Source: an uncultured Eubacteriales bacterium (GTDB taxonomy: Bacteria > Bacillota > Clostridia > Oscillospirales > Acutalibacteraceae). From it: a stretch of DNA of 34,244 nt. Below, piece after piece: positions 1 through 6,358 of the stretch. A program made the position numbers and the translations under genes. Below the pieces are notes generated by a model that saw only the letters and a program-made list of their open reading frames with translations, ran no database searches and was not told where the DNA came from. Each line of letters opens with the position of its first letter. Position 1 is the stretch's first letter. The DNA is taken from contig CAKUPP010000012.1 in the NCBI GenBank assembly GCA_934675165.1, forward strand, positions 1-34,244, given 5' to 3'.

Positions 1-503
1 TTCTCCTCTAAACTTTTTATTTTTACTTCCACTCTTGGAATTTCTGAGTATTTCTTTTCAAAACTTAATTTGCAAATTTGTGCGTCATCATGATAAGCGA
101 CTTTATTAAGTCCGTCCAAAACGATTTTTACAATGTTGTCGGAATCGGGCTTTTTTGTAGCCCAAGCGTTATTTGAAAATTTGCCATTAAAAAAAGCAGT
201 TATATCTATTCCAAGAGGGATATCTTTTTTGAAAAACATTCTTGAAACAGCCATATAACTTGCTTTTGTTTTCTGATTACCGGTCATAAATATTGTCGCT
301 AAGCTTGCACAGTCGTGCTACGCTTCGCTCTGTATTTCTTCCTGTTCGTCAGTGCACCTGCATCGTCCACCGGACGCGGCACACTGCGAACCATATTCAC
401 TTGTTTGTTTCGGGGTATAGGTGATTTGTTTACCGAACCTTACGCACATTCGAGGACGTTGTTTTCCTCGTGGTTTACCCAAGATCTTAAATTTTATCTC
501 CAC
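1..503 (-). pseudogene. RusA-like Holliday junction resolvase, interrupted and cut by the window edge
   Basis: The N-terminal part (residues 1-38, start ATG at 503) has the RusA family pattern GKPRGKQRPR followed by YTPKQTSEY. The same frame downstream reads KKPDSDNIVKIVLDGLN, then AYHDDAQI and a C-terminal PRVEVKI, all typical of the RusA C-terminal half with its catalytic Asp residues. Between them lies about 86 bp of unrelated G+C-rich DNA containing an in-frame TAG at 318-320. RusA resolves Holliday junctions and is common in phage recombination modules. The start overlaps the end of the DUF1071 gene by 17 bp, so the two are co-transcribed. The gene is probably inactive, unless TAG is read through or the insert is removed from the RNA. 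The family call is strong; the functional status is inference. Confidence 0.8.
307..392. other. G+C-rich structured segment inside the rusA frame
   Basis: This stretch is about 59% G+C by hand count, against roughly one third in its surroundings. Read on the minus strand it contains two hairpins: GTCC-GGT-GGAC, and GCAC-GACT-GTGC nested inside AAGC/GCTT. It matches no part of the RusA family, and the RusA sequence resumes in the same frame on both sides. The outer limits are estimated from where family similarity stops. It looks like a small mobile or repetitive element, but I do not recognise it. Confidence 0.5.
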
Positions 504-1146
504 CTTCTTTTAATTTTCCTTTCTTTGAAATTTCTTGAAGCCCTGCTAAAATATCCGACCTTTGTTTTTGAGTTAAATCCCTGAAGCTCTTTACTTTGTA
601 CCCATTTAAAATCATAGTGTAAATTTTTTCGCCGTCATCAATTTTTTCGACTATATCTTTTAAAATATTTGCGTCTTTAGCTGTAATTTTTTCCGTTTCA
701 ATTTCTGGTAAATCTTCGCCGGAATAGATGTAAAGACCAAGCCCGAACATAGCCAAGTTTTTAACCAAACAACGCATAATTGTTTTATTTACATCAAACA
801 TTGTTGCAGGTTCTACAGGAATATTTTTTCTGAATTTAGTGTCGTAAGTATAGCCTTCGGACTTCATAGCCTTGTTCGCTGAATCCATGACAGGCAGCCA
901 CATACTATGTGTTAAATCGTTAATTGTAACGCTTGTAAAAACCATGTACCCAACGCCTTCATCAAAAACATAGGGGAGCTGTTTTTCTCCAAATAAATGT
1001 ATTTGATATGTTGCTTTTGGATATTTCTTTTTTACCTCTGCCCAAGCGTATGGCCACGAAAGATAGCTTAAATCTTTTTTCTTTTCGATATGGTCATTTA
1101 CATTAATTTCAAACAATGTTTCAAATATTGATTTATTTTCGTACAT
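487..1146 (-). CDS. DUF1071 / Sak-type single-strand annealing protein
   Basis: A 219-aa protein with the DUF1071 pattern: an N-terminal IFETLFEINVNDH region, then LSYLSWPYAWAEVKKKYP (about residues 27-44), an aromatic YQIHLFG strand and the TKTIMRCLVKNLAMFGLG-like helix around residue 120-138. Members of this family are phage recombinases that anneal complementary single strands, often beside RusA or an SSB protein, as here. The start at 1146 is preceded by an AAGGAG site. It lies in a minus-strand operon after the two small genes, and its end overlaps rusA. There is no obvious truncation. This is a phage-derived gene, part of a prophage module extending beyond the left edge. Confidence 0.8.
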   Translation of the reverse strand: MYENKSIFETLFEINVNDHIEKKKDLSYLSWPYAWAEVKKKYPKATYQIHLFGEKQLPYVFDEGVGYMVFTSVTINDLTHSMWLPVMDSANKAMKSEGYTYDTKFRKNIPVEPATMFDVNKTIMRCLVKNLAMFGLGLYIYSGEDLPEIETEKITAKDANILKDIVEKIDDGEKIYTMILNGYKVKSFRDLTQKQRSDILAGLQEISKKGKLKEGGDKI

Positions 1147-1161
1147 AATAATTTTTCTCCT

Positions 1162-1392
1162 TTAGTTTTTTAAATCATGATATTCTAAATCTGCTATTTC
1201 TGCTTCATAGTCGGGAAGCTCTGCCGTAAATTTAAAATGTACATCTAAGCATTCTTCGCAACAATTAAAGCCGTTCAACAAATAATAGTCATCGCCCTCA
1301 TAAATATCTTCACCGCAGAAAAAACATTCTAAAACTGCTTTGGATTCATTATCCGGTGGTTCAAGATATGCTCTGTCATCTAATAGTTCCAT
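1162..1392 (-). CDS. small acidic zinc-ribbon protein, phage module
   Basis: A 76-aa acidic protein with two CxxC pairs, CFFCGED at about residues 23-29 and CCEEC at about 44-48, separated by a GDDYYLLNG turn. This is a treble-clef or zinc-ribbon layout. Small proteins of this kind are common in phage early operons and may bind DNA or proteins; the role of this one is unknown. AGGAAGGAC lies before the ATG at 1392, and the start abuts the stop of the preceding membrane gene, indicating translational coupling. Confidence 0.65.
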   Translation of the reverse strand: MELLDDRAYLEPPDNESKAVLECFFCGEDIYEGDDYYLLNGFNCCEECLDVHFKFTAELPDYEAEIADLEYHDLKN

Positions 1393-1539
1393 TTACTTGT
1401 CCTTCCTTTGTACATTTATTTTTTGACATACAATTCTAAATGCGTCTAAAGTTTTTCTCTCAAGCTCTCGTATTTCTTTTCCTTGATGAATTATTACTGT
1501 TATTAAAATTAAATTCACAGCAAGCATTAAAATCCACAT
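1393..1539 (-). CDS. 48-aa single-pass membrane protein, phage module
   Basis: I choose the ATG at 1539 because GGAGGG stands 7 nt upstream; an ATG at 1596 lies inside a terminator-like hairpin and has no such site. The protein starts with a hydrophobic segment (MWILMLAVNLILITVII) followed by a charged helix (KEIRELERKTLDAF). It is the first gene of the minus-strand phage operon. It resembles small holin-like or membrane-anchored phage proteins only in outline; no function can be assigned. Confidence 0.5.
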   Translation of the reverse strand: MWILMLAVNLILITVIIHQGKEIRELERKTLDAFRIVCQKINVQRKDK

Positions 1540-1574
1540 TGTTTTTCCCTCCAATAAAAAATTATTTTTAAACA

Positions 1575-1610
1575 TAAAAAAGACACCTAATTTCAATTAA
1601 TTAGATGTCT
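1575..1610 (-). terminator. intrinsic terminator or attenuator before the phage operon
   Basis: On the minus strand AGACATCTAATT pairs with AATTAGGTGTCT and is followed at once by TTTTTT. It lies 40 bp upstream of the first phage gene and downstream of a possible TATAAT box near 1636-1641. It either ends a lost upstream transcript or attenuates the phage operon. Confidence 0.7.
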
Positions 1611-1680
1611 TCAAAACAGTGTAATCTTATAGCTATTATATTTTTAGTACCGGTAAAAATTGAATTTTATTTTTTAGGGA

Positions 1681-1707
1681 AAGAAAAAATCCCCGAAATG
1701 GGGATTT
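1681..1707 (-). terminator. terminator after tRNA-Asn
   Basis: AAATCCCC and GGGGATTT form a perfect stem around a 5-nt loop, followed on the minus strand by a T-rich tail. It lies directly downstream of the tRNA-Asn 3' end. Confidence 0.75.
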
Positions 1708-1710
1708 ATT

Positions 1711-1786
1711 TGGCTCCCCCTGTTGGACTCGAACCAACGACCCTGCGGTTAACAGCCGCATGCTCTACCGACTGAGCTAAGGAGGA
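1711..1786 (-). tRNA. tRNA-Asn(GTT)
   Basis: A 76-nt cloverleaf. Acceptor TCCTCCT pairs with AGGGGGA, the D-loop has AGCTCAGTCGGTAGAGC, the anticodon loop reads CTGTTAA with GTT, the T-loop has GTTCGAG, and CCA is encoded. Confidence 0.97.
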
Positions 1787-1906
1787 TTATACAATTTTTT
1801 GTGAGATTGCTTTTTCTTTTTGTCTATCCTCACCAAACTCTGTCATTCGGTTTACGGTACGTAACCATACCGCACGCTCTACCGACTGAGCTAAGGAGGA
1901 TTATAC
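1756..1906. repeat. direct repeat of the tRNA-Asn 5' half
   Basis: A 37-bp direct repeat with one mismatch at 1756-1792 and 1870-1906. It covers the D-arm, the acceptor 5' strand and the flanking ATTATAC. It shows that the region arose by tandem duplication. Confidence 0.85.
1827..1900 (-). pseudogene. diverged tRNA-Asn-like copy
   Basis: The 5' half (acceptor strand and D-arm) is identical to the neighbouring tRNA-Asn, including 6 bases of 5' flank. The anticodon region can still form CGGTA/TACCG around a loop containing GTT, but the loop has 8 nt. The T-arm lacks the GTTCGA loop, and no CCA follows. The acceptor can pair at 5 of 7 positions and the total length is 74 nt, as for a real tRNA. 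It is probably a decayed duplicate, though a functional odd tRNA or a decoy cannot be excluded. Confidence 0.6.
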
Positions 1907-1980
1907 TAAACAGCTTCCAACTCACACTTACTATTATAGCGAGCACTAAAAAAATGTCAATAGCTTTTTTAAAATTTTTT

Positions 1981-2055
1981 TGGTGACTCGTATGGGAATC
2001 GAACCCATGTTACCGGCGTGAGAGGCCGGTGTCTTAACCGCTTGACCAACGAGCC
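1981..2055 (-). tRNA. tRNA-Glu(CTC)
   Basis: A 75-nt cloverleaf. Acceptor GGCTCGT pairs with ACGAGTC, the anticodon stem CCGGC/GCCGG encloses a loop with CTC, the T-loop is GTTCGAT, and CCA is encoded. Confidence 0.96.
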
Positions 2056-2152
2056 CCACACGCTACATTGTAACAAATACATCTATCCATGTCAATAGCT
2101 ATATTTTGCATTTTAGAAAAATTTAACAAAAAATTAAATTCCCAAAGCAAAT

Positions 2153-2494
2153 CTATATTTTACCTATATTTTCTAATATACGGACCTCAGCAAACTCTGG
2201 AGCTTTATAACCAGGATACATAAAAGACAAATACGTCTCTTCAACAGAAAAATTGCTTTCTCTTAAAACGTTCATAGCTTTACTCACATCCGAGTGGTAC
2301 AATTTACCACAATTAGTAATACTTTTACTATCTAACACGTCAAGTGCTTCTTGGGGCAATTCCACTACATTAGTTGCACCGTAAGTAACTCTGACTTTCC
2401 CTTTCGATTTAGATACCTTACTACGAGCATTTTCAATTAGTTCTTTTGCATGGCCGAAAACCATATTCCTTGAATCACCGCTATCAATAAGCAT
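2153..2494 (-). CDS. 113-aa orphan protein
   Basis: I do not recognise this protein. It starts MLIDSGDSRNMVFGHAKELI, has a basic stretch (ARSKVSKSKGKVRV, about residues 28-41) and a C-terminal aromatic region (ETYLSFMYPGYKAPEF). There is no membrane segment or signal peptide. It is likely real: the ATG is preceded by GGAG at 8 nt, and a consensus promoter (TTGACA-17-TATAAT) lies about 120 bp upstream on the same strand. It is isolated between tRNA-Glu and the left end of the tRNA-Lys island. Confidence 0.55.
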   Translation of the reverse strand: MLIDSGDSRNMVFGHAKELIENARSKVSKSKGKVRVTYGATNVVELPQEALDVLDSKSITNCGKLYHSDVSKAMNVLRESNFSVEETYLSFMYPGYKAPEFAEVRILENIGKI

Positions 2495-2616
2495 AACATC
2501 AACTCCATTGCATCTACTAGTAACTTTTAAAAAAATATAACACTACAGCTCAGCATACAAAATTAACACACATCTCACTTAAATCAATCTTTTTAATTCA
2601 AGCCCTCTGTAACTCC

Positions 2617-2645
2617 ATTATAATTGTTGTTGACAATAATGTCAA
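2617..2645 (-). promoter_or_regulatory. consensus sigma-A promoter for the 113-aa orphan
   Basis: On the minus strand TTGACA (2640-2645) and TATAAT (2617-2622) are spaced by exactly 17 nt. The -35 box is half of a TTGACA-ATAA-TGTCAA dyad. Confidence 0.7.
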
Positions 2646-2747
2646 ATTTTATTTTATATACGATCACACACTTTTTTTGTTTGACATAAATATTCCCATA
2701 AAAATACAAGTATAAAAAAAGATCTGATTACTTCAAATCAATCAATA

Positions 2748-2792
2748 TGGTACACCATCGGGGGCTCGAACCCCGGACGCCCTGATTAAGAG
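2748..2792. repeat. left attachment repeat (tRNA-Lys 3' half)
   Basis: 45 bp identical to 4688-4732 except at 2779 (G for A). It contains the encoded CCA, acceptor 3' strand, T-arm and part of the anticodon arm, and stops abruptly inside the anticodon stem. Confidence 0.85.
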
Positions 2793-3345
2793 CATTATTA
2801 AGCAATTTCTTCTTCCAGAATATCACTAAGATTTCTACTATTTTTGATAAAGTTTAATTACCAAATAAGATTGAATTTTGTCTATTTAAACATAATTTTC
2901 TGCCTAAAATCTTTTTACTTTTCCATTAAAGAATTTACTTCCATCGTAGTTGGTATCAAAATTGGTGTCAAGTAGAAATATTTTTATTTTGTATTTAATC
3001 AGGTGGTCAACAATTTTAAGATGAATATAAAAGTTTAAGTTTATGCCACAAAAGAATACTTTAAAATCTCTAGACCCTTAATAAATTATACAGGTAAAAA
3101 TCAACACTGTACGAAAAAGAAGATTAATTATTTAAAATACAAAAATAAATATAATCCTATCTTTTAACCGAGAAAGGGTTACATTTTTAAAATACTTGCA
3201 GTTTAACGGTTTAAATGCAAAATATTATGAGTATTTATTTTATCTATTTAAGGAATAAAACATCATATATTTTCAAAAATAAGATTGATATTGTTCCTCA
3301 AATATTATATAATATTATATATTAAAATACAAAGGAAATGATATA
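2793..3345. other. decayed AT-rich left half of the island
   Basis: No intact gene. Two short minus-strand open stretches remain: one ends with DILEEEIA and a stop at 2798-2800, 6 bp from the repeat, and another of about 43 codons ends at 2904. An integrase commonly sits beside an attachment site, so these may be its remains, but the sequence does not prove it. The fic promoter lies at the right end. Confidence 0.4.
3285..3313 (+). promoter_or_regulatory. fic promoter
   Basis: TTGATA (3285-3290), a 17-nt spacer and TATAAT (3308-3313), followed 32 bp later by the fic start. Confidence 0.6.
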
Positions 3346-4299
3346 TTGGAATACAAAAATGTTAAAGAAATGGCTAAAACATGGGATTTAAGCGAAAGAA
3401 GAGTTAGAAAACTCTGTTCTGAAGGAAAAATACCCAACGCTTATCAAAAAGGGAAATTATGGCAAATCCCCTCTGATTCTCTAAAACCATTAGACAGACG
3501 TAAATTAAAAGGAAAAAATATTGACGAAAAATATATATCTTTGTTTTCTAAAATAGATTCCAAAAATGAAAAATTAAAAGAATTTAAGAAGAACTGCCCT
3601 CTAACCAAAACCGAATTAAAAGCGCTGAATGATAACTTTCTTGTGGAATATACGTATAATACAAATGCTATAGAAGGAAATACATTAACACTACAAGAAA
3701 CAGCCTTAGTTTTAGAAGGAATCACAATAAATAAAAAACCTTTAAAAGATCACTTAGAGATATTAGGCCATAAAGAAGCATTCGATTGGGTTATTGAAAT
3801 GGTGAAGTCCAAAGCTAAAATTTCCGAGCGTTTCATAAAAGATATTCATTCATTAGTACTAATGGACAAAAAAGAAGATGCAGGTGTTTATAGAAGAGTC
3901 CCTGTTTGGATTAATGGGGCTTCACATACCCCACCTCAGCCTTATTTAATAGAATCTAGCATGGAAGAATTACTGGAGAATTATCCAAAAATAAAAAAAA
4001 CAAAACATATTATTGAAGCTGTATCTTTTTTGCACATTATCTTTGAGGGAATACATCCATTTATAGACGGAAACGGAAGAACAGGTCGTCTTCTTATAAA
4101 TTACGAATTAATGCTAAATGGTTATCCTCCTATAGATATAAAATATAAAGATGTAAAAAAATACTACGAAGCCTTTGAAAAATATCATACTGGAGGTAAA
4201 GATATTTCAGGCATGGTATTTTTAGTTGCACATTACCTAGAAGAATCTATTGATAAATGGCTATCAATATTTGAATTTAAAAAAGGTGTAAAATATTAA
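3346..4299 (+). CDS. fic: class II Fic-domain protein with N-terminal helix-turn-helix
   Basis: 317 aa. Residues 1-50 form an excisionase/MerR-like helix-turn-helix (WDLSERRVRKLCSEGKIP). The autoinhibitory motif TNAIEG (106-111, S/T-x3-E-G/N) precedes the Fic core, which has the complete active site HPFIDGNGRTGR (237-248). Fic proteins usually transfer AMP from ATP to Ser/Thr/Tyr of a target; the inhibitory helix on the same chain, N-terminal of the core, marks class II, so no separate antitoxin is needed. The TTG start follows AAAGGA at a normal distance. The HTH suggests it also represses or binds DNA. It is the only intact gene of the island. The target is unknown. Confidence 0.92.
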   Translation: MEYKNVKEMAKTWDLSERRVRKLCSEGKIPNAYQKGKLWQIPSDSLKPLDRRKLKGKNIDEKYISLFSKIDSKNEKLKEFKKNCPLTKTELKALNDNFLVEYTYNTNAIEGNTLTLQETALVLEGITINKKPLKDHLEILGHKEAFDWVIEMVKSKAKISERFIKDIHSLVLMDKKEDAGVYRRVPVWINGASHTPPQPYLIESSMEELLENYPKIKKTKHIIEAVSFLHIIFEGIHPFIDGNGRTGRLLINYELMLNGYPPIDIKYKDVKKYYEAFEKYHTGGKDISGMVFLVAHYLEESIDKWLSIFEFKKGVKY

Positions 4300-4659
4300 C
4301 AGCTACTACAAGGCTATAAATCTGTAGCTGAATTTTTTAAAGAATATAAAAACAACTCGGATTTCTTCTTTTTTACAAATAGCGAAAGCTCTGAGGATAT
4401 AGTTATAAAAGAATTGCGTTCTAAAAGACTTCCCAAAAACCATAAAATTGATGCAAATTCTGATATACAAGTTCTATTTCCTATGAAAAAAGGATTCTTA
4501 GGTACTTAAAATCCAAATTCAAAACTTCAATCAATACTAAATAATAACCATCTATTCATAAAATATGCTCAACGGAGGCATCGGGTTTATAAAGTACATA
4601 GATCTAGACAACACACGATAGAAGTATGTAAGTTTGTCAATGATGTGTTACAAAATTAG
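4300..4659 (+). pseudogene. recD2-like helicase C-terminal remnant
   Basis: Directly after the fic stop the same frame reads on for 69 codons with RecD2 (exodeoxyribonuclease V alpha-like, YrrC) features: DFFFFTNSESSEDIV, LRSKRLPK and DIQVLFPMKKGFLGT. A TAA at 4507-4509 follows, then the frame continues with NPNSKLQSILN, which matches the family's GTxxLNxxLQ region. It then loses similarity and ends at 4657. No start, Walker motifs or C-terminal end are present. It is a decayed fragment of a DNA helicase, either cargo of the island or a scar from recombination. Confidence 0.65.
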
Positions 4660-4687
4660 AAGACCTGATTTCTCAGATCTCTCTCCC

Positions 4688-4732
4688 TGGTACACCATCG
4701 GGGGCTCGAACCCCGGACACCCTGATTAAGAG
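4688..4732. repeat. right attachment repeat (inside intact tRNA-Lys)
   Basis: The intact counterpart of 2748-2792; it differs at one base (4719). Confidence 0.85.
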
Positions 4733-4763
4733 TCAGGTGCTCTACCAACTGAGCTAATGGTGC
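4688..4763 (-). tRNA. tRNA-Lys(CTT)
   Basis: 76 nt. Acceptor GCACCAT pairs with ATGGTGT (first pair G-U), the anticodon stem CCTGA/TCAGG encloses CTCTTAA with CTT, the T-loop is GTTCGAG, and CCA is encoded. Its 3' half serves as the integration target. Confidence 0.96.
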
Positions 4764-4993
4764 GTCTACACCTATATTATATAGTACAAACTTATAAAAT
4801 GCAATACCAATTTATCAAAAAAAATAATTTTTTTGTTGGTTTACAATTAATGTATTACCATTACTATAAGTCAAAGTTTTGTGAGATAAGTTATGAAAAT
4901 TAAACGGGTTAGAAAAATAGTGAGGTTTTTTAATTTCATAACACGTCATTATCAAACTTGCACATTTAATTTACAAGCGCACTGAAATATTTA

Positions 4994-5022
4994 TTGACAT
5001 TATTTAAAAAACAATGTATTAT
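4994..5022 (+). promoter_or_regulatory. sigma-A promoter for the 189-aa orphan
   Basis: TTGACA (4994-4999), a 17-nt spacer and TATTAT (5017-5022). The start codon at 5056 lies 33 bp downstream. Confidence 0.7.
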
Positions 5023-5055
5023 ATACACAAAATAATAAAAAGGAGTGACATTACA

Positions 5056-5625
5056 ATGGGTAAAAATGATTCAATAGCAAAAACAGCTGGAAAAATTGGT
5101 AGCGCTATGGCCAGAGCACTCAACATTAAAAGACCTTTAACAAGTTCACATAAAACCAACAGTATAACCCAAATTTTAGGCGAAGACAAAGACAAAGACA
5201 AAAATATAACCGAAATTACCGACAATAAAAATGATGACTATCTTAACATATTACGTGTTTTACGTAATCTCAGAAAAATAGAGACTACCGCAGGAGAAGC
5301 CGGCTTTGATGATATTAAAAAAGAAACTCGCAAACTGAAAGATTGGATAAAATCAAACCACAACAAGTTAAAAAATGAATTGGAGAATCACAGTCTTAAT
5401 GTATATGTGCCAAAATACACAAGTTTAAGAAATAAATATTTAAACACAATGTATAAAATAACAAAATCAATGCTTGCTATATTCGAAATTTTTAATGGAA
5501 TTTATGCTGAAGCTTTAAATGACCAAAGCAAGATACAAAATTATAATAAGCAAATTCAAGCGTTATCTGGTTTTGCAGGCGGTGTTAAGCTAACGACTGA
5601 TATAAATACAATTAACACCAAGTGA
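5056..5625 (+). CDS. 189-aa soluble helical orphan
   Basis: I do not recognise this protein. The ATG at 5056 (MGKNDSIAK) is preferred over 5014 because AGGAG lies 10 nt before it and 5014 would sit in the promoter. The N-terminus is small and basic (GKIGSAMARALNIKRP), followed by a lysine/aspartate linker (GEDKDKDKNI) and long amphipathic helices (about residues 60-165). There is no signal peptide or membrane segment. It is monocistronic: its own promoter is upstream, and a hairpin with T-run follows before spoIIM. Confidence 0.6.
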   Translation: MGKNDSIAKTAGKIGSAMARALNIKRPLTSSHKTNSITQILGEDKDKDKNITEITDNKNDDYLNILRVLRNLRKIETTAGEAGFDDIKKETRKLKDWIKSNHNKLKNELENHSLNVYVPKYTSLRNKYLNTMYKITKSMLAIFEIFNGIYAEALNDQSKIQNYNKQIQALSGFAGGVKLTTDINTINTK

Positions 5626-5652
5626 TTTAAATTTATTAATTTGCATAAAATC

Positions 5653-5713
5653 AAACTCCTTTGAGTATACATTACTTTATAAACAAAAGATGTATCAAGC
5701 AGAGGAGTTTTTC
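5653..5713 (+). terminator. terminator hairpin that also holds the spoIIM ribosome binding site
   Basis: AAACTCCT (5653-5660) pairs with AGGAGTTT (5703-5710), with further partial pairing between GAGTATACAT and ATGTATC. The stem is followed by TTTTT, so it can terminate the upstream gene. The 3' arm contains GAGGAG, the Shine-Dalgarno sequence of spoIIM. Confidence 0.55.
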
Positions 5714-5716
5714 TAA

Positions 5717-6358
5717 ATGAAAAATAAACTTAAAAATGCCATACTATTTCTAAAGAATTGTGAAATTATAAATTTGGGTAAAAATAGCAAATCACTTATT
5801 TTTTTATCAATATGTCTAGTAGTTGGTCTTCTAACTGGTGCAATCGCCACTCATGAAATGAACATAGAATTTTTACACAAATTAGATTTTCTATTTGTTA
5901 CAAATTTCAAAGAAAACATAAATATACCTATATCAGATATATTTACGTCTTCTATTTCGCAAATATTTATAGTTGTAATTTTAATAGAATTGGTAACATT
6001 ATCATTTTGGGGAATCGCTCTCATACCATTTATATTATTTTTTCGTGGATTAGGGCTTGGCTTTGCCGCGGGATACCTATACCTTATTTATGGTCTTAAA
6101 GGAATTGCATACTATATACTCATTATGTTACCAGGGATATTTTTTTCTTCAATCGGATTAATTCTTTTTTCTGTAAATGCCTTTAAACTATCCATAAAAT
6201 TTTCAAAAAATATGATTCCAAAATGCGAAAGTGAAAATCTTTTTAATGAATTTAAGAATCATATAAAAAAATCACGTGCAGGATTCATAACATTATTGCT
6301 TGCATCTTTAACAGATACTTGTTTTACCGCTATGTTTTCAAAGTTTTTTAATTTTTGA
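5717..6358 (+). CDS. spoIIM: stage II sporulation protein M family membrane protein
   Basis: 213 aa with at least four hydrophobic segments: about 27-45 (SLIFLSICLVVGLLTG), 75-105, 110-135 and 135-160. The LVVGLLTGAIATHEM and FFRGLGLGFAAGYLYLIYGLKGIAYY regions are characteristic of SpoIIM. SpoIIM is part of the forespore engulfment complex with SpoIID and SpoIIP and anchors the peptidoglycan hydrolase complex in the membrane. The gene ends tail to tail with the RluA gene with no spacer. The family also includes non-sporulation DUF95 proteins, so the exact role is likely but not certain. Confidence 0.82.
   Translation: MKNKLKNAILFLKNCEIINLGKNSKSLIFLSICLVVGLLTGAIATHEMNIEFLHKLDFLFVTNFKENINIPISDIFTSSISQIFIVVILIELVTLSFWGIALIPFILFFRGLGLGFAAGYLYLIYGLKGIAYYILIMLPGIFFSSIGLILFSVNAFKLSIKFSKNMIPKCESENLFNEFKNHIKKSRAGFITLLLASLTDTCFTAMFSKFFNF

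Larger units (their letters stand above)
2748..4732. mobile_element. tRNA-Lys-integrated fic island (remnant or satellite element)
   Basis: The segment lies between two 45-bp direct repeats (one mismatch) of the 3' half of tRNA-Lys(CTT). This is the usual footprint of site-specific integration at a tRNA 3' end. The complete tRNA is at the right border, and the copied fragment marks the left border. Between them are a promoter, a fic gene, a recD2 remnant and decayed AT-rich sequence, with no intact integrase. A T-tract hairpin that would suit the tRNA terminator now lies outside the left copy, as expected if the insertion separated tRNA and terminator. Confidence 0.75.

Noticed and set aside
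315..584. 89-codon plus-strand open frame opposite rusA
   Set aside because: It is antisense to clear RusA and DUF1071 coding sequence, has no ribosome site and is partly made of the G+C-rich segment.
1756..1906. tRNA-Asn duplication as attachment sites of a prophage
   Set aside because: The repeat covers the 5' half, not the 3' half usually used by integrases, and only about 110 bp separate the copies; tandem duplication explains it better.
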